From: Acetatifactor muris
GTDB taxonomy: Bacteria > Bacillota > Clostridia > Lachnospirales > Lachnospiraceae
Assembly (NCBI GenBank): GCA_023663635.1
Contig: JAMPHD010000012.1
Span: 1-64,000 of the forward strand
Length of the DNA: 64,000 bases
Reading direction: 5' to 3'
Shown here: one piece after another, positions 1-8,664 of the stretch
How positions within the stretch are numbered: position 1 is the stretch's first letter
Layout of the letters: the number at the start of each line of letters is the position of its first letter
The notes under the pieces: generated by a model
What the model was told of the DNA's origin: nothing
Database searches by the model: none
What the model saw: only the letters and a program-made list of their open reading frames with translations
Program-made: the position numbers and the translations under genes

Positions 1-70
1 ATAACAACTCATAAAGAAAAATGAGAAAAGTGCCAACGATTACTTGACACAAACAATTTTGAAGAGAATA

Positions 71-99
71 TTGCAATCGGGATTTGCGTATGCTATAAT
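71..99 (+). promoter_or_regulatory. Sigma-A promoter of a short RNA unit
   Basis: TTGCAA (71-76) and TATAAT (94-99) are separated by 17 bp, and TG at 91-92 makes it an extended -10. Transcription would begin near 106 and meet a strong hairpin at 145-190, so the unit is only about 85 nt long. The TTGACA at 44-49 is too far from this -10 to be its partner. Confidence 0.7.
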
Positions 100-105
100 G
101 CCTTT

Positions 106-190
106 AGGCAAAAAGAGATTGCGATCCCATGTGGACGAAAGAACGAAACCCCGAACCGTGCGGCAACACAGTTCGGGGTTTCTTCTTTTC
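106..190 (+). ncRNA. Candidate small RNA, possible type I antitoxin RNA
   Basis: A strong promoter and a strong terminator enclose about 85 nt with no convincing reading frame. The unit points toward the 3' end of a toxin-like reading frame on the other strand (219-335) and shares the 145-190 hairpin with it. This is the convergent layout of par/fst-type type I toxin-antitoxin loci, where a short antisense RNA pairs with the toxin mRNA at the shared terminator. The start at 106 is inferred from the promoter. It could also be an unrelated orphan sRNA. Confidence 0.45.
145..190. terminator. Bidirectional terminator of the small RNA unit
   Basis: The arms 145-156 and 171-182 pair perfectly over 12 bp (GAAACCCCGAAC with GTTCGGGGTTTC), with a 14-nt loop and a T-rich tail on the plus strand (181-190). 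On the minus strand the hairpin is followed by a weaker T-rich stretch, so it may serve both directions. Confidence 0.8.
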
Positions 191-218
191 TTTTTATGGC
201 GGCAAAGCACCCGCCAGG

Positions 219-335
219 CTATTTGTTGTCCTTACGGTGACTGTCAAGCCATTTGCAGATGAGATGGCAAACCACACCTGCCACAACAGCACCTAAAAAT
301 ATGCAACAGAGTAGCAGCGGTATACTGCAAATGCG
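219..335 (-). pseudogene. Fst-like type I toxin remnant (no start codon found)
   Basis: Read on the minus strand to a TAG at 221-219, this frame encodes a hydrophobic stretch (IPLLLCCIFLGAVVAGVVC) followed by HLICKWLDSHRKDNK and stop. A single membrane helix, then a K-W-L-D motif, then a short charged tail is the pattern of Fst/holin-like type I toxins of Firmicutes. The frame stays open to 437, but the only in-frame ATG/GTG/TTG codons are two GTGs inside the helix (282-284 and 273-275), and there is no Shine-Dalgarno site. It is therefore either a decayed toxin gene or one using a rare start. The facing RNA unit at 71-190 supports the toxin reading. Similarity is by pattern only. Confidence 0.4.
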
Positions 336-372
336 CGAATTGGCGATGCCATGTTGATTCTGTAATAAAGCC

Positions 373-401
373 TTGCGAATTTGTATTCTGAGTGATATAC
401 T
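373..401 (+). promoter_or_regulatory. Sigma-A promoter of the PilZ gene
   Basis: TTGCGA (373-378), 17-bp spacer, TATACT (396-401). It overlaps the upstream GTG at 392, which argues that the PilZ protein starts at the ATG at 446. Confidence 0.65.
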
Positions 402-445
402 GGTATCATGAAGGTTATGCGGGTATCGCAGAAGGGGTTATCACT

Positions 446-778
446 ATGGAAGAGAGAAGAAGAAGCAAAAGAACGGCTCTGGAGTCCCACCTGACGATCA
501 CACGTCTGGACGGCGATGAACATACGGAGGTTGCCGTTGAGATCACGGATGTGTCCAAGAGCGGTCTCGGTTTTACGGCGGACTGCCTTCTGGAGATCGG
601 ACAAGTCTATGAGTCCCATCTGACCATTTGGACCAAAGAGGTACTGCATGTATTGCTCAGGATCGTGCGCATTGAACTGGAGGGCACGGAGTATGTCTAC
701 GGCGCCACGTTCATGGGCATGTCGGACACGGATGCCGGCAGGATTGCCGTGTATCAGACTTTCCATGATGAAGAATGA
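446..778 (+). CDS. PilZ domain protein
   Basis: A 110-residue protein made almost entirely of a PilZ domain, the common cyclic-di-GMP receptor fold. The two binding motifs are visible: an Arg-rich RRRSKR near residues 4-9 (RxxxR) and D35-V-S-K-S-G40 (D/NxSxxG). It has no signal peptide, membrane segment or second domain, so it probably acts as a stand-alone cytosolic adaptor, for example on motility or envelope functions. I chose ATG 446 because AGAAGGGG lies 8 nt upstream and because the earlier GTG at 392 sits inside the promoter. It is followed, convergently, by tyrA after 32 bp. Its partner cannot be told from context. Confidence 0.8.
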   Translation: MEERRRSKRTALESHLTITRLDGDEHTEVAVEITDVSKSGLGFTADCLLEIGQVYESHLTIWTKEVLHVLLRIVRIELEGTEYVYGATFMGMSDTDAGRIAVYQTFHDEE

Positions 779-810
779 TCCGGCGAGCGGGTCGGGAACG
801 GGTCAGGGGA

Positions 811-1911
811 TCACTTGCCGGTGTAGACGGTATATCCCTTGGCCCTTAATATTTCCGCAGATCTTTCTATGGAGCTCTCCTCGTAAAACTCAATTCTGAG
901 CACACCGGTCTCAGATTCTCTGTTGTGTATGATCCCGATATTTTTGATACTGATCTGATGCAGCGCCAAAATGGTGGCGATGGCGGCCAGCGCGCCCGGC
1001 TCGTCCGCAATGTCGATAGTGACCGTGTAGGAGCGCTTGATGGGACCGCTGGAGGCATTGATAAAGCCGTCCCGATAGATCCTCGCGCCGTCAAACAATT
1101 CAAAGAGCGCGGATCCGTCCAAATGGTCCAGTTCCCCGCGCACCGCGGTCAGAGAGCGGATATAGTCGTCCAAAAGGGCCGCGATATTGGATGTGTTGGT
1201 CAGACAGATCTGCTGCCACATATGGGCGGAGGAGGAGGCGATGCGCGTGATGTCCTTGAAACCTCCGGCGGCCACCATCTTCATCAGGCCGTCCTCGGAG
1301 TCGCTGTCCCGCACCAGATTCACCAATGTGGCGGCGATCACATGGGGCAGATGGCTGACGGCGGCGGTGACATAGTCGTGCCGCTCACAGTCCATGATGA
1401 GCGGAATGGCGCCCAGAGTCTGCACCAGATCGCGGTAGGCCTCTATGCGCTCCCGGGATACGGACTTCGTGGGAGTGAGGATGTAGTAGGCGTTTTCCAG
1501 AAGAATGGTCTTGGAATTCACATAGCCCGTGCGCTCGCTGCCTGCCATCGGATGTCCGCCGATAAACCGGTCATCCAGACCCATGGAATGAATGACCTCG
1601 TGAATGCCGGTCTTGACACTGCCCACATCCGTGAGCAGACCGTCCGGGGAGAGAAATTCAGCCACCGCCCTGAGATTTTCGTCATTTTTTTGGACGGGGG
1701 CGCACAAAAATATATAGTCACATTGGCCGAAACGCCCGTCTATGGCGTCCGCGGCCGCATTGATCACACCGTCTGAAAGGGCCGCCCGCAGGGGGGCCTC
1801 GCTGATGTCATACGCGATGATGACGGATTCGGGGAGTTTCTCGCGGATCGCTCTGGCGATGGAGCCGCCGATCAGTCCCAAACCGATAAAACCAAATGTC
1901 CATGCGCTCAT
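811..1911 (-). CDS. tyrA: Prephenate dehydrogenase with ACT domain
   Basis: Oxidatively decarboxylates prephenate to 4-hydroxyphenylpyruvate in tyrosine synthesis. The 366 residues show an N-terminal NAD-binding Rossmann motif (GLGLIGGS, residues 10-17), the family motif IGGHPMAGSE with its conserved His, an all-helical dimerisation region, and a C-terminal ACT domain from about residue 295 (IADEPGALAAIATIL), which usually confers feedback control by tyrosine. Length and order match the TyrA-ACT enzymes of Firmicutes. A good ribosome-binding site (AGAGGTG) precedes the ATG at 1911. No other aromatic-pathway gene adjoins it, and it has its own promoter. Confidence 0.93.
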   Translation of the reverse strand: MSAWTFGFIGLGLIGGSIARAIREKLPESVIIAYDISEAPLRAALSDGVINAAADAIDGRFGQCDYIFLCAPVQKNDENLRAVAEFLSPDGLLTDVGSVKTGIHEVIHSMGLDDRFIGGHPMAGSERTGYVNSKTILLENAYYILTPTKSVSRERIEAYRDLVQTLGAIPLIMDCERHDYVTAAVSHLPHVIAATLVNLVRDSDSEDGLMKMVAAGGFKDITRIASSSAHMWQQICLTNTSNIAALLDDYIRSLTAVRGELDHLDGSALFELFDGARIYRDGFINASSGPIKRSYTVTIDIADEPGALAAIATILALHQISIKNIGIIHNRESETGVLRIEFYEESSIERSAEILRAKGYTVYTGK

Positions 1912-1950
1912 AAAGCACCTCTTTTCCGCAGGGATTGCCGTTTCATTGAC

Positions 1951-1979
1951 ACTATACCAATTTAAAGCATCAAAGTCAA
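1951..1979 (-). promoter_or_regulatory. Sigma-A promoter of tyrA
   Basis: On the minus strand, TTGACT (1979-1974), 17-bp spacer, TATAGT (1956-1951), with TGG just before the -10 (extended type). The transcript would start about 30 nt upstream of the tyrA ATG. Confidence 0.75.
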
Positions 1980-2033
1980 CTGATATTTGTCGGGCCGAAT
2001 CAAATATAAATATGCAAAAACACTAACAATTAC

Positions 2034-2062
2034 TTGTATTTTGCTCTAAAATTTAGTAAAAT
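2034..2062 (+). promoter_or_regulatory. Sigma-A promoter of the EF-G-like gene
   Basis: TTGTAT (2034-2039), 17-bp spacer, TAAAAT (2057-2062). The open frame that runs through this promoter is not coding; translation most likely begins at ATG 2139. Confidence 0.65.
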
Positions 2063-2138
2063 GAACTATGGGGTTTGGAAAATCGGTTGTCAAAGTTGGA
2101 AAAATTCCTTAAATTGCTGGAAAATTGGAGGGCATCAC

Positions 2139-4232
2139 ATGAAAGTTTACACAACTGACAAGATCCGTAATGTAGTATTGTTGGGACACGGGGGCAGCGG
2201 TAAGACCAGTCTTGTGGAGACAATGGCGTATCTGTCCGGCATTACCTCCCGCATGGGCAAGGTTGCAGACGGCAACACCCTGAGCGATTATGGCAAGGAA
2301 GAGCAGAAACGGCAGTTCTCGATCAACACTTCCGTCATTCCCATCGAGTGGGACGGTTACAAGATCAATGTGATAGATACCCCGGGATATTTTGACTTTG
2401 TGGGTGAAGTGGAGGAGGCGATCAGCGCCGCCGGAGCCGCCATCATCGTGGTGAACGGCAAGGCCGGTATCGAGGTGGGCACACAGAAGGCATGGGATCT
2501 GTGCGAGAAATACAAGCTGCCCAGATTCGTGTATGTCTCCAACATGGATGTGGATAACGCGTCTTTCCGCCAGGTGGTGGAGGACATGACGGAGCTTTAC
2601 GGCAAGAAGATGGCGCCCTTCAATCTGCCCATCAGAGAGGATGAGAAGTTTGTGGGCTATGTCAATGTGATCTCCGAGACCGGCAACAGGTGGCAGGGCA
2701 AGGAAGTGGTTCCCTGCGACATTCCCGAGTACAATAAAGCCAATCTGCAGATCTGTCGTGACACGCTGATGGAGGCTGTGGCGGAGACCAGTGAGGACTT
2801 TATGGAGCGCTATTTTAACGGAGAGACCTTCTCCGAGGCGGAGATCCGCGCGGCTCTGCGCACCAATGTGTGCGACGGCAGCATCGTGCCCATGACCATG
2901 GGCTCCAACACGCTCTGCCAGGGCGTATACACCCTGTTGGACGACATCGTAAAATACATGCCCAGCCCCGAGAACCGCGAGGTGGCCGGCATCAATATGA
3001 AGACCAATGAGATCTATCATGCGGACTATGACTTTTCCAAGGCCAAATCCGCGTATATCTGGAAGACGATCGTGGATCCCTTCATCGGGAAATATTCGCT
3101 CATCAAGGTCAATTCCGGCGTTCTGAAGACGGATGATCTGCTCTATAATGTGGATAAGGATATCGAGGAGAAGATCGGCAAGCTCTATGTCCTGCAGGGT
3201 AACAAGCCCCTTGAGGTGCCGGAGCTGCACGCGGGAGACATCGGGGCGTTGGCCAAGCTGACGGCGGCCCGCACGGGCAACAGTCTCTCCACCAGGGCGA
3301 CCACCATCAAATACGGTCAGTTCGAGATCTCCACGCCCTATACTTATATGCGCTACAAGCCGAAGAACAAGGCGGATGTGGATAAGATCTCTCAGGCTTT
3401 GCAGAAGATCGGACATGAGGATCTGACCCTGAAGGTCGTAAATGACTCCGAGAACCGCCAGATGCTGCTCTACGGCATGGGCGATCAGCACCTGGAGATC
3501 GTGGTCAGCAGACTGCTCAACGAATACAAGGTGGAAGTCGAACTGGCAACCCCCAAGATCGCCTATAAGGAGACAATCAGGAAGACTTCCGATGTGGAGT
3601 ACAAATACAAGAAACAGTCGGGCGGACACGGACAGTACGGCCATGTCAAGATGCGTTTTTCACCCTCGGACGATCTGGAGGCGCCTTATGTGTTTGAGCA
3701 GGAGGTCGTGGGAGGAGCCGTGCCGAAGAATTTCTTCCCGGCCGTGGAAAAGGGTCTGCAGGATTCCGTTCTGAAGGGGCCCATGGCGGCCTATCCCGTG
3801 GTGGGCGTGAAAGCGGTGCTGTACGACGGTTCCTATCATCCCGTGGATTCCTCCGAGTTGGCGTTTAAGATGGCCACCATACAGGCTTTCAAGAAAGGCT
3901 TTATGGAGGCGCATCCCGTGCTCTTGGAGCCCATTGCCTCCCTGAAGGTGACGGTGCCTGACTCCTACACCGGAGACATCATGGGAGATCTGAACAAGAG
4001 AAGAGGACGCGTGCTTGGCATGAATCCCGCTCCGGGCGGCAAGCAGGTGATCCTGGCGGACATTCCCATGAGCGGTCTGTTCGGATATTGCACGGATCTC
4101 AGATCCATGACCGGCGGCCGCGGAGAATATTCCTATGAATTTGCCCGCTATGAGCAGGCTCCTTCCGATGTGCAGGAGAAGGAAGTGGCGGCAAGGGCGG
4201 CCAAGGTTGCGGAAAATAATTTGGATGAGTGA
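2139..4232 (+). CDS. Divergent elongation factor G-like GTPase
   Basis: A 697-residue protein with the complete EF-G domain layout: GTPase domain, domain II, and the C-terminal domains III-V (for example GHGQYGHVKMRF and RGEYSYEFARYE). It belongs to the EF-G paralogue group, not to canonical fusA, which normally sits by rpsL/rpsG. The P-loop is GHGGSGKTS (16-24) in place of AHIDAGKTT. G3 reads DTPGYFDF (80-87), so the catalytic His of DTPGH is Tyr84. G4 reads SNMD (134-137) in place of NKMD. These changes suggest altered GTP hydrolysis or nucleotide use. Start chosen at ATG 2139 for its TTGGAGGG site; earlier codons lie in the promoter. The role is unknown: ribosome rescue, recycling or a stress variant are possibilities. 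Confidence 0.85.
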   Translation: MKVYTTDKIRNVVLLGHGGSGKTSLVETMAYLSGITSRMGKVADGNTLSDYGKEEQKRQFSINTSVIPIEWDGYKINVIDTPGYFDFVGEVEEAISAAGAAIIVVNGKAGIEVGTQKAWDLCEKYKLPRFVYVSNMDVDNASFRQVVEDMTELYGKKMAPFNLPIREDEKFVGYVNVISETGNRWQGKEVVPCDIPEYNKANLQICRDTLMEAVAETSEDFMERYFNGETFSEAEIRAALRTNVCDGSIVPMTMGSNTLCQGVYTLLDDIVKYMPSPENREVAGINMKTNEIYHADYDFSKAKSAYIWKTIVDPFIGKYSLIKVNSGVLKTDDLLYNVDKDIEEKIGKLYVLQGNKPLEVPELHAGDIGALAKLTAARTGNSLSTRATTIKYGQFEISTPYTYMRYKPKNKADVDKISQALQKIGHEDLTLKVVNDSENRQMLLYGMGDQHLEIVVSRLLNEYKVEVELATPKIAYKETIRKTSDVEYKYKKQSGGHGQYGHVKMRFSPSDDLEAPYVFEQEVVGGAVPKNFFPAVEKGLQDSVLKGPMAAYPVVGVKAVLYDGSYHPVDSSELAFKMATIQAFKKGFMEAHPVLLEPIASLKVTVPDSYTGDIMGDLNKRRGRVLGMNPAPGGKQVILADIPMSGLFGYCTDLRSMTGGRGEYSYEFARYEQAPSDVQEKEVAARAAKVAENNLDE

Positions 4233-4275
4233 CGGATATCATAGACAGAACAGTCAAAAATAAGGAGAAGGCACA

Positions 4276-5067
4276 ATGAGTACATTAAAAATTCAGGATT
4301 TCTGCGACATGGCAAGGTTCGAGGAGATTATGAATAACTGGGCCGCGAGCACGGGACTGGCAACCGTTGCGGTGGGCGCTGACGGAGAGTACATCAGCGA
4401 GTGTTATAATTTCACGGACTTTTGCATCAAGCTGACCAGAGGCAGTCAGGAGGGATGCAGACGCTGTGTGAAGAATGACCGGGAGGGCAAAGGCGTATAT
4501 GCCTGTCACGCGGGTCTGGTGGATTTCGGCATACCCATTGAACTGGAGGATGGAACGGTGTTGGGCAGCGTCATCGGCGGACAGGTGCTCCCCGAGAACC
4601 CTGACGAGGAGAAGTTCAGGGCCACGGCCAGAGAACTGGGCATCAATGAGGATGCCTATATCACCGCGCTGCGCAAGGTAAAGATCAAGACCAGAGAGGA
4701 GATCGAGGCATCCGCCAATCTTCTGGGCGATGTGATCAATATGTTTGTGCGCACCAGCTACATATCCTATATCAACAAAGAACTGTTGGACGGCTTGAGG
4801 GAGGGCATCAGCGATGCCATGTCGGAGATCGATTCCGCCAATGAGAATGTGAAGAAGATCGCCGGGTTCAGCAGCAAGCAGCGCATCCTCGCGCTGAACG
4901 CCTCCATTGAGGCGGCGAGAGCGGGAGACGCGGGCAAGGGCTTTGCCGTGGTTGCCAATGAGGTGCAGAAACTGGCGCAGGGCATGGACGTGGCCAGCGC
5001 GGAGATCGTCACCTGTCTGGGCAAGGCGGCCAAAACGATCCACAGTTTGAATCGGGAAGGGCTGTAA
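4276..5067 (+). CDS. Soluble PocR-domain receptor with a minimal chemoreceptor tip
   Basis: A 263-residue protein without membrane segments. Residues about 5-165 resemble the PocR sensory domain ([11 protein letters not shown], then a Cys-His pair in YACHAG and GSVIGGQVL), a PAS-like ligand or metal sensor. The C-terminal quarter carries the methyl-accepting chemoreceptor signature [20 protein letters not shown] followed by [12 protein letters not shown], but only about 90 residues of the coiled-coil hairpin are present, much less than in a full receptor. It may signal to CheA/CheW from the cytoplasm or be a reduced receptor. It lies 43 bp after the EF-G-like gene with an AAGGAGAAGG site, perhaps in one transcript, and ends before a terminator. 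Confidence 0.8.
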   Translation: MSTLKIQDFCDMARFEEIMNNWAASTGLATVAVGADGEYISECYNFTDFCIKLTRGSQEGCRRCVKNDREGKGVYACHAGLVDFGIPIELEDGTVLGSVIGGQVLPENPDEEKFRATARELGINEDAYITALRKVKIKTREEIEASANLLGDVINMFVRTSYISYINKELLDGLREGISDAMSEIDSANENVKKIAGFSSKQRILALNASIEAARAGDAGKGFAVVANEVQKLAQGMDVASAEIVTCLGKAAKTIHSLNREGL

Positions 5068-5082
5068 AATTTGTGTTTTCGG

Positions 5083-5117
5083 GAGCCATCTGCCGTGCGC
5101 GGCGGTGGCTCTTTTTT
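5083..5117 (+). terminator. Intrinsic terminator after the PocR receptor
   Basis: The arms starting at 5083 (GAGCCATCTGCCG) and ending at 5111 (CGGCGGTGGCTC) pair with one or two imperfections and are followed by six T residues. Confidence 0.85.
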
Positions 5118-5156
5118 GCAGTGAATTTGCTGCCCGCGACAATACAGTCCCTTTGC

Positions 5157-5185
5157 TTGACATCTCAGGCAAAAACCGCTAAAAT
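5157..5185 (+). promoter_or_regulatory. Sigma-A promoter of leuS
   Basis: TTGACA (5157-5162), 17-bp spacer, TAAAAT (5180-5185). The remaining leader is about 70 nt, too short for a T-box, so leuS seems not to be under the tRNA-sensing control common for synthetase genes in Firmicutes. Confidence 0.8.
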
Positions 5186-5263
5186 GGGTCTTATGTCAGA
5201 TGTGTATTGGAAGCGTGATCTTGCAATATATCATATACTATTTTGGGAAAAGAGGACACGAAG

Positions 5264-7675
5264 ATGGCAGTACCTTACAATCACCACGAGGTGGAACACA
5301 AGTGGCAGACGATCTGGGATGAGGAGAAGGCTTTCAAGACTTCGGATGATTATTCCAAACCAAAATATTACGCATTGGTGGAATTTCCCTATCCTTCGGG
5401 ACAGGGATTGCATGTGGGACATCCGCGTCCCTACACGGCTTTGGATATCGTGGCCCGAAAGCGCAGGATGCAGGGATACAATGTGCTGTATCCCATGGGA
5501 TGGGACGCGTTCGGACTCCCCACGGAGAACTACGCGATCAAGAACCACATCCATCCGAAGATCGTCACCAGGGACAATGTGGAGCGTTTCAAGGGACAGC
5601 TCCATGCGTTGGGCTATTCCTTTGACTGGGACAGAGAGGTCAACACCACGGATCCCAATTATTACAAGTGGACCCAGTGGATCTTTTTGAAACTGTTCAA
5701 GGCAGGTTTGGCATACAAGTCCGAGATGCCCATCAACTGGTGTACCTCCTGTAAAGTGGGTCTCGCCAACGAGGAAGTGGTGAACGGCGTGTGCGAGCGC
5801 TGCGGTTCCGAGGTGGTGCGGAAAGTCAAGAGCCAGTGGATGCTGAAGATCACGGACTATGCGGACAAGCTGCTGCAGGGCTTGGACACCGTGGATTACA
5901 TCGAGAGAGTGAAGGTGTCCCAGAAGAACTGGATCGGCAAATCTCAGGGCGCGGAGGTGGATTTTCCGATCACCGGCAAGGATGAGAAACTGCGGATCTA
6001 TACCACCAGACCGGACACGCTCTTTGGAGCCACTTACATGGTGGTGTCTCCGGAGCATCCCCTGATCGAGAAATATAAGGATGAGATCGGCAACTATGAG
6101 GAACTTGTGGCCTACAGGGAACAGGCGGCCCGGAAATCCGATTTCGAGCGCACGGAGCTCGCAAAGGACAAGACGGGTGTGCAGATCGACGGTCTTGCAG
6201 CCACCAATCCCGTGAACGGGCGGCAGATTCCCATCTGGATCTCCGATTATGTGCTGATGTCCTACGGCACGGGCGCCATCATGGCCGTGCCCGCCCATGA
6301 CGAGAGAGACTGGGATTTCGCCAAGAAATTTAACCTGCCCATCATCGAGGTGGTGGCGGGCAGCGAGGTCAGCGTGCAGGAGAGAGTCTACACGGACGTG
6401 GCCACGGGAACCATCGTGAATTCGGAATTTTTGAACGGCTTGTCCGTGGCGGACGCCAAGAAGAAGATCATTGATCATCTGGTGGAGAAAGGCATCGGTT
6501 CCGCCAAGACCAACTTCAAGCTGCGGGACTGGGTGTTCTCCAGACAGAGATATTGGGGCGAGCCCATTCCCATTGTGGAGTGCGCAAAATGCGGGTATGT
6601 GCCCCTTGATGAGAGCGAACTTCCTCTGGAACTGCCGGAGGTGGAGAGTTATATGCCTACAGACAACGGCGAGTCGCCTCTGGCGGCCATGACGGATTGG
6701 GTGAACACCACCTGTCCCTGCTGCGGAGGTCCCGCCAAGAGAGAGACCGACACCATGCCTCAGTGGGCAGGTTCCTCATGGTACTTCCTGCGCTACACGG
6801 ATCCCGACAACAGCGAGGCCTTGGCGGGCAAGGAGGCTCTGGACTATTGGATGCCGGTGGATTGGTACAATGGCGGTATGGAACACACGACGCTGCATCT
6901 GCTCTACTCCAGATTTTGGCACAGATTTCTCTATGATCAGGGTCAGGTGCCCTGTCCCGAGCCCTATCTGAAACGCACCAGTCATGGCATGATCCTGGGC
7001 TCCAACGGAGAGAAGATGTCCAAATCCCGCGGCAATGTGGTAAATCCCGACGATATCGTGCGGGACTATGGCGCGGATACCCTGCGCACCTATGAGATGT
7101 TCATCGGAGCATTCGATCTGTCGGCGGCGTGGAGCGAGGACGGCGTGAAGGGCTGTCGCAGATTTCTGGAGAGAGTCTGGAAACTGCAGGATATCCTGAC
7201 GGATGGAGACGGATACAGCGCGGATCTGGAGATCAGGATGCATCAGACCATCAAAAAGGTGTCCGCGGATTTTGAGAATCTGAAATACAATACGGCGATC
7301 GCGGCCATGATGGCATTGATCAATGATTTTTACAAGAAAAATGCCGTGACGAGGGGAGAGTACAAGACCTTCCTCACGCTGTTGAATCCCGTTGCGCCCC
7401 ATATCACGGAGGAGCTGTGGCAGGCTGCCGGATATGAGGGCAGGGTGTATCAGACCGTATGGCCCGAATATGACGAGGCCAAGACGGTGGAGAGCACGGT
7501 GGAGATCGGCGTGCAGATCAACGGCAAGATGCGGGTCACCGTCACGGTGTCCAAGGACCTGGGCAAGGACGAGGTCATCGCTCTGGCCAAGGAGGCCCTC
7601 GGAGACAGGCTCGCGGGCAATATCGTGAAAGAGATCTATGTGCCGGGCCGTCTGGTGAATATCGTGGTCAAATAA
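5264..7675 (+). CDS. leuS: Leucyl-tRNA synthetase
   Basis: Charges tRNA-Leu with leucine. The 803 residues contain the class I motifs HVGH (50-53, HIGH box) and KMSKS (584-588), the connective-peptide editing region with [12 protein letters not shown], Cys pairs typical of a zinc-binding insertion (WCTSCKVG with CERCG; CAKCG with CPCCGG), and the C-terminal anticodon-binding part. Length is normal for a bacterial enzyme. Translation starts at ATG 5264, 9 nt after AAAGAGG; the in-frame TTG at 5243 lies upstream of that site. It ends 15 bp before a converging gene with no evident terminator between. Confidence 0.97.
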   Translation: MAVPYNHHEVEHKWQTIWDEEKAFKTSDDYSKPKYYALVEFPYPSGQGLHVGHPRPYTALDIVARKRRMQGYNVLYPMGWDAFGLPTENYAIKNHIHPKIVTRDNVERFKGQLHALGYSFDWDREVNTTDPNYYKWTQWIFLKLFKAGLAYKSEMPINWCTSCKVGLANEEVVNGVCERCGSEVVRKVKSQWMLKITDYADKLLQGLDTVDYIERVKVSQKNWIGKSQGAEVDFPITGKDEKLRIYTTRPDTLFGATYMVVSPEHPLIEKYKDEIGNYEELVAYREQAARKSDFERTELAKDKTGVQIDGLAATNPVNGRQIPIWISDYVLMSYGTGAIMAVPAHDERDWDFAKKFNLPIIEVVAGSEVSVQERVYTDVATGTIVNSEFLNGLSVADAKKKIIDHLVEKGIGSAKTNFKLRDWVFSRQRYWGEPIPIVECAKCGYVPLDESELPLELPEVESYMPTDNGESPLAAMTDWVNTTCPCCGGPAKRETDTMPQWAGSSWYFLRYTDPDNSEALAGKEALDYWMPVDWYNGGMEHTTLHLLYSRFWHRFLYDQGQVPCPEPYLKRTSHGMILGSNGEKMSKSRGNVVNPDDIVRDYGADTLRTYEMFIGAFDLSAAWSEDGVKGCRRFLERVWKLQDILTDGDGYSADLEIRMHQTIKKVSADFENLKYNTAIAAMMALINDFYKKNAVTRGEYKTFLTLLNPVAPHITEELWQAAGYEGRVYQTVWPEYDEAKTVESTVEIGVQINGKMRVTVTVSKDLGKDEVIALAKEALGDRLAGNIVKEIYVPGRLVNIVVK

Positions 7676-7690
7676 GGCTTGCGCGGTAAT

Positions 7691-7999
7691 TTATGGTTTC
7701 ATATGCTGCTCACAGATTCGGTCAATCTGTTGTAATTCCTCGGGGTTGCTGTACTTTCGGATCGCCGCGATGGCGGCCTGCAGCTCCCCGGGGGTGAAGG
7801 ACAGGTTGGCCGCTTTTGCCTGTTTTAGGACGGGCATCATGAGCATCAGCATTTCCCTTTGACTTTTCATGGGGCCGGCGGACTGCTTGCGGGCGTTGGC
7901 CTCTTGGAACATTTGGTTCAGAAGATCCAGTTTCCGGTCCGGTATGTTTCTTACCAGTTCGTCCTCCATCCAGGCGGGACGGTTGTTTGCGTCTGACAT
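7691..7999 (-). CDS. Unknown small protein, 102 residues
   Basis: I do not recognise a family. It is a soluble, mostly helical protein with a Met-rich stretch (MLMLMMPVLKQ) and a helix rich in Ala and Leu (GELQAAIAAIRKY). There is no signal peptide. It lies 49 bp downstream of another unknown minus-strand gene, with a good GGAGGCAG site before ATG 7999, so the two probably form one transcript. The neighbouring sporulation-type promoter motifs suggest a role in the mother cell during sporulation, but that is inference. Confidence 0.7.
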   Translation of the reverse strand: MSDANNRPAWMEDELVRNIPDRKLDLLNQMFQEANARKQSAGPMKSQREMLMLMMPVLKQAKAANLSFTPGELQAAIAAIRKYSNPEELQQIDRICEQHMKP

Positions 8000-8048
8000 A
8001 TACTGCCTCCTTGATCGGGTTTAAGATTTGGAATTAAAATCTATGTAT

Positions 8049-8543
8049 CTAAGAGTTGAACATTCCCTGCATCATCTCTGACATCTGTGTCAGATTTATA
8101 TTCCCCAAATTGGACAATAGGTTCATAACATTGTCGGAGACGTCAGAGCCTCCCGCATCCCCGCCGGAGAACAGTTCGGGTGAAATTTCCTGCAGCATCT
8201 CCAGTATTTGCATCATTTCTTGCATATTTTCAATATTTTTGTACATATTTTGTATATTTTGCAGTTTTTCTTTCTCAGCGGGAGTGCAAAACGGCATGAT
8301 CTCCTCCAAAAGCCGGGTCGCGCCGTCCGCATGTCGGATGTCCGTATAGGCGCAGATGGAGGCGGAGGGATGTTCCCGGAAGAACCGTAATGTATATTGC
8401 AGCTCCAGAAATTTGATATAGACAGCCAACTGCCCATGGACGGAAGGATCCAGATAGGCAGAGAAGAGTTTCAGCATTTGGATATGATTGTTGGTAAAGA
8501 GCGCGTCAAAGGCCGCGACCCGATCCGACCGGCTGCTGTCCAT
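8049..8543 (-). CDS. Unknown protein, 164 residues, possibly sporulation-linked
   Basis: Not recognised. The N-terminal two thirds looks helical and soluble (DALFTNNHIQMLKLFSAYLD), followed by a Met/Glu/Asn-rich helix (about 100-125) and a Met-rich C-terminus ending QMSEMMQGMFNS. I place the start at ATG 8543 because GGGAGGT lies just upstream; the earlier ATG at 8558 contains that site. A CATAAAAT motif with ATA 16 bp upstream precedes the gene, resembling a sigma-E promoter. It is likely co-transcribed with the 102-residue gene downstream. Codon use matches the neighbours. Confidence 0.7.
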   Translation of the reverse strand: MDSSRSDRVAAFDALFTNNHIQMLKLFSAYLDPSVHGQLAVYIKFLELQYTLRFFREHPSASICAYTDIRHADGATRLLEEIMPFCTPAEKEKLQNIQNMYKNIENMQEMMQILEMLQEISPELFSGGDAGGSDVSDNVMNLLSNLGNINLTQMSEMMQGMFNS

Positions 8544-8573
8544 AGTGACCTCCCGCATGGCTTATCATCTATG

Positions 8574-8601
8574 TATTTTATGCGTCAAAGGGAGGAAATA
8601 T
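8574..8601 (-). promoter_or_regulatory. Possible sigma-E-type promoter
   Basis: Minus strand: ATA (8601-8599), 16-bp spacer, CATAAAAT (8582-8575). The sigma-E pattern known from Bacillus is ATA, 16-18 bp, CATAcanT. The match is short, so chance is possible. Confidence 0.35.
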
Positions 8602-8619
8602 GGCTCTCGTCCCCGCTCC

Positions 8620-8652
8620 ATAAAAGGCAGGCTCCGGGGAGCCTGCCTTGCG
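8620..8652 (-). terminator. Terminator after the Cys-rich gene
   Basis: The arms 8624-8634 and 8639-8649 pair perfectly (AAGGCAGGCTC with GAGCCTGCCTT); on the minus strand the hairpin is followed by TTTTATG. Confidence 0.8.
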
Positions 8653-8664
8653 GAAGTTCGCGGT

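Noticed and set aside
44..262. 72-codon plus-strand frame across the left-end terminator
   Set aside because: It runs through promoter, hairpin and T-tract, begins with an uncommon start, and has no protein-like composition.
2109..3644. Long minus-strand open frame (511 codons) opposite the EF-G-like gene
   Set aside because: It lies wholly over a well-supported gene, has low-complexity His/Leu/Arg content, no start site, and arises from the GC-biased codon use of the real gene.
5118..5263. T-box leader before leuS
   Set aside because: The leader after the promoter is only about 70 nt and has no T-box sequence or terminator/antiterminator pair.
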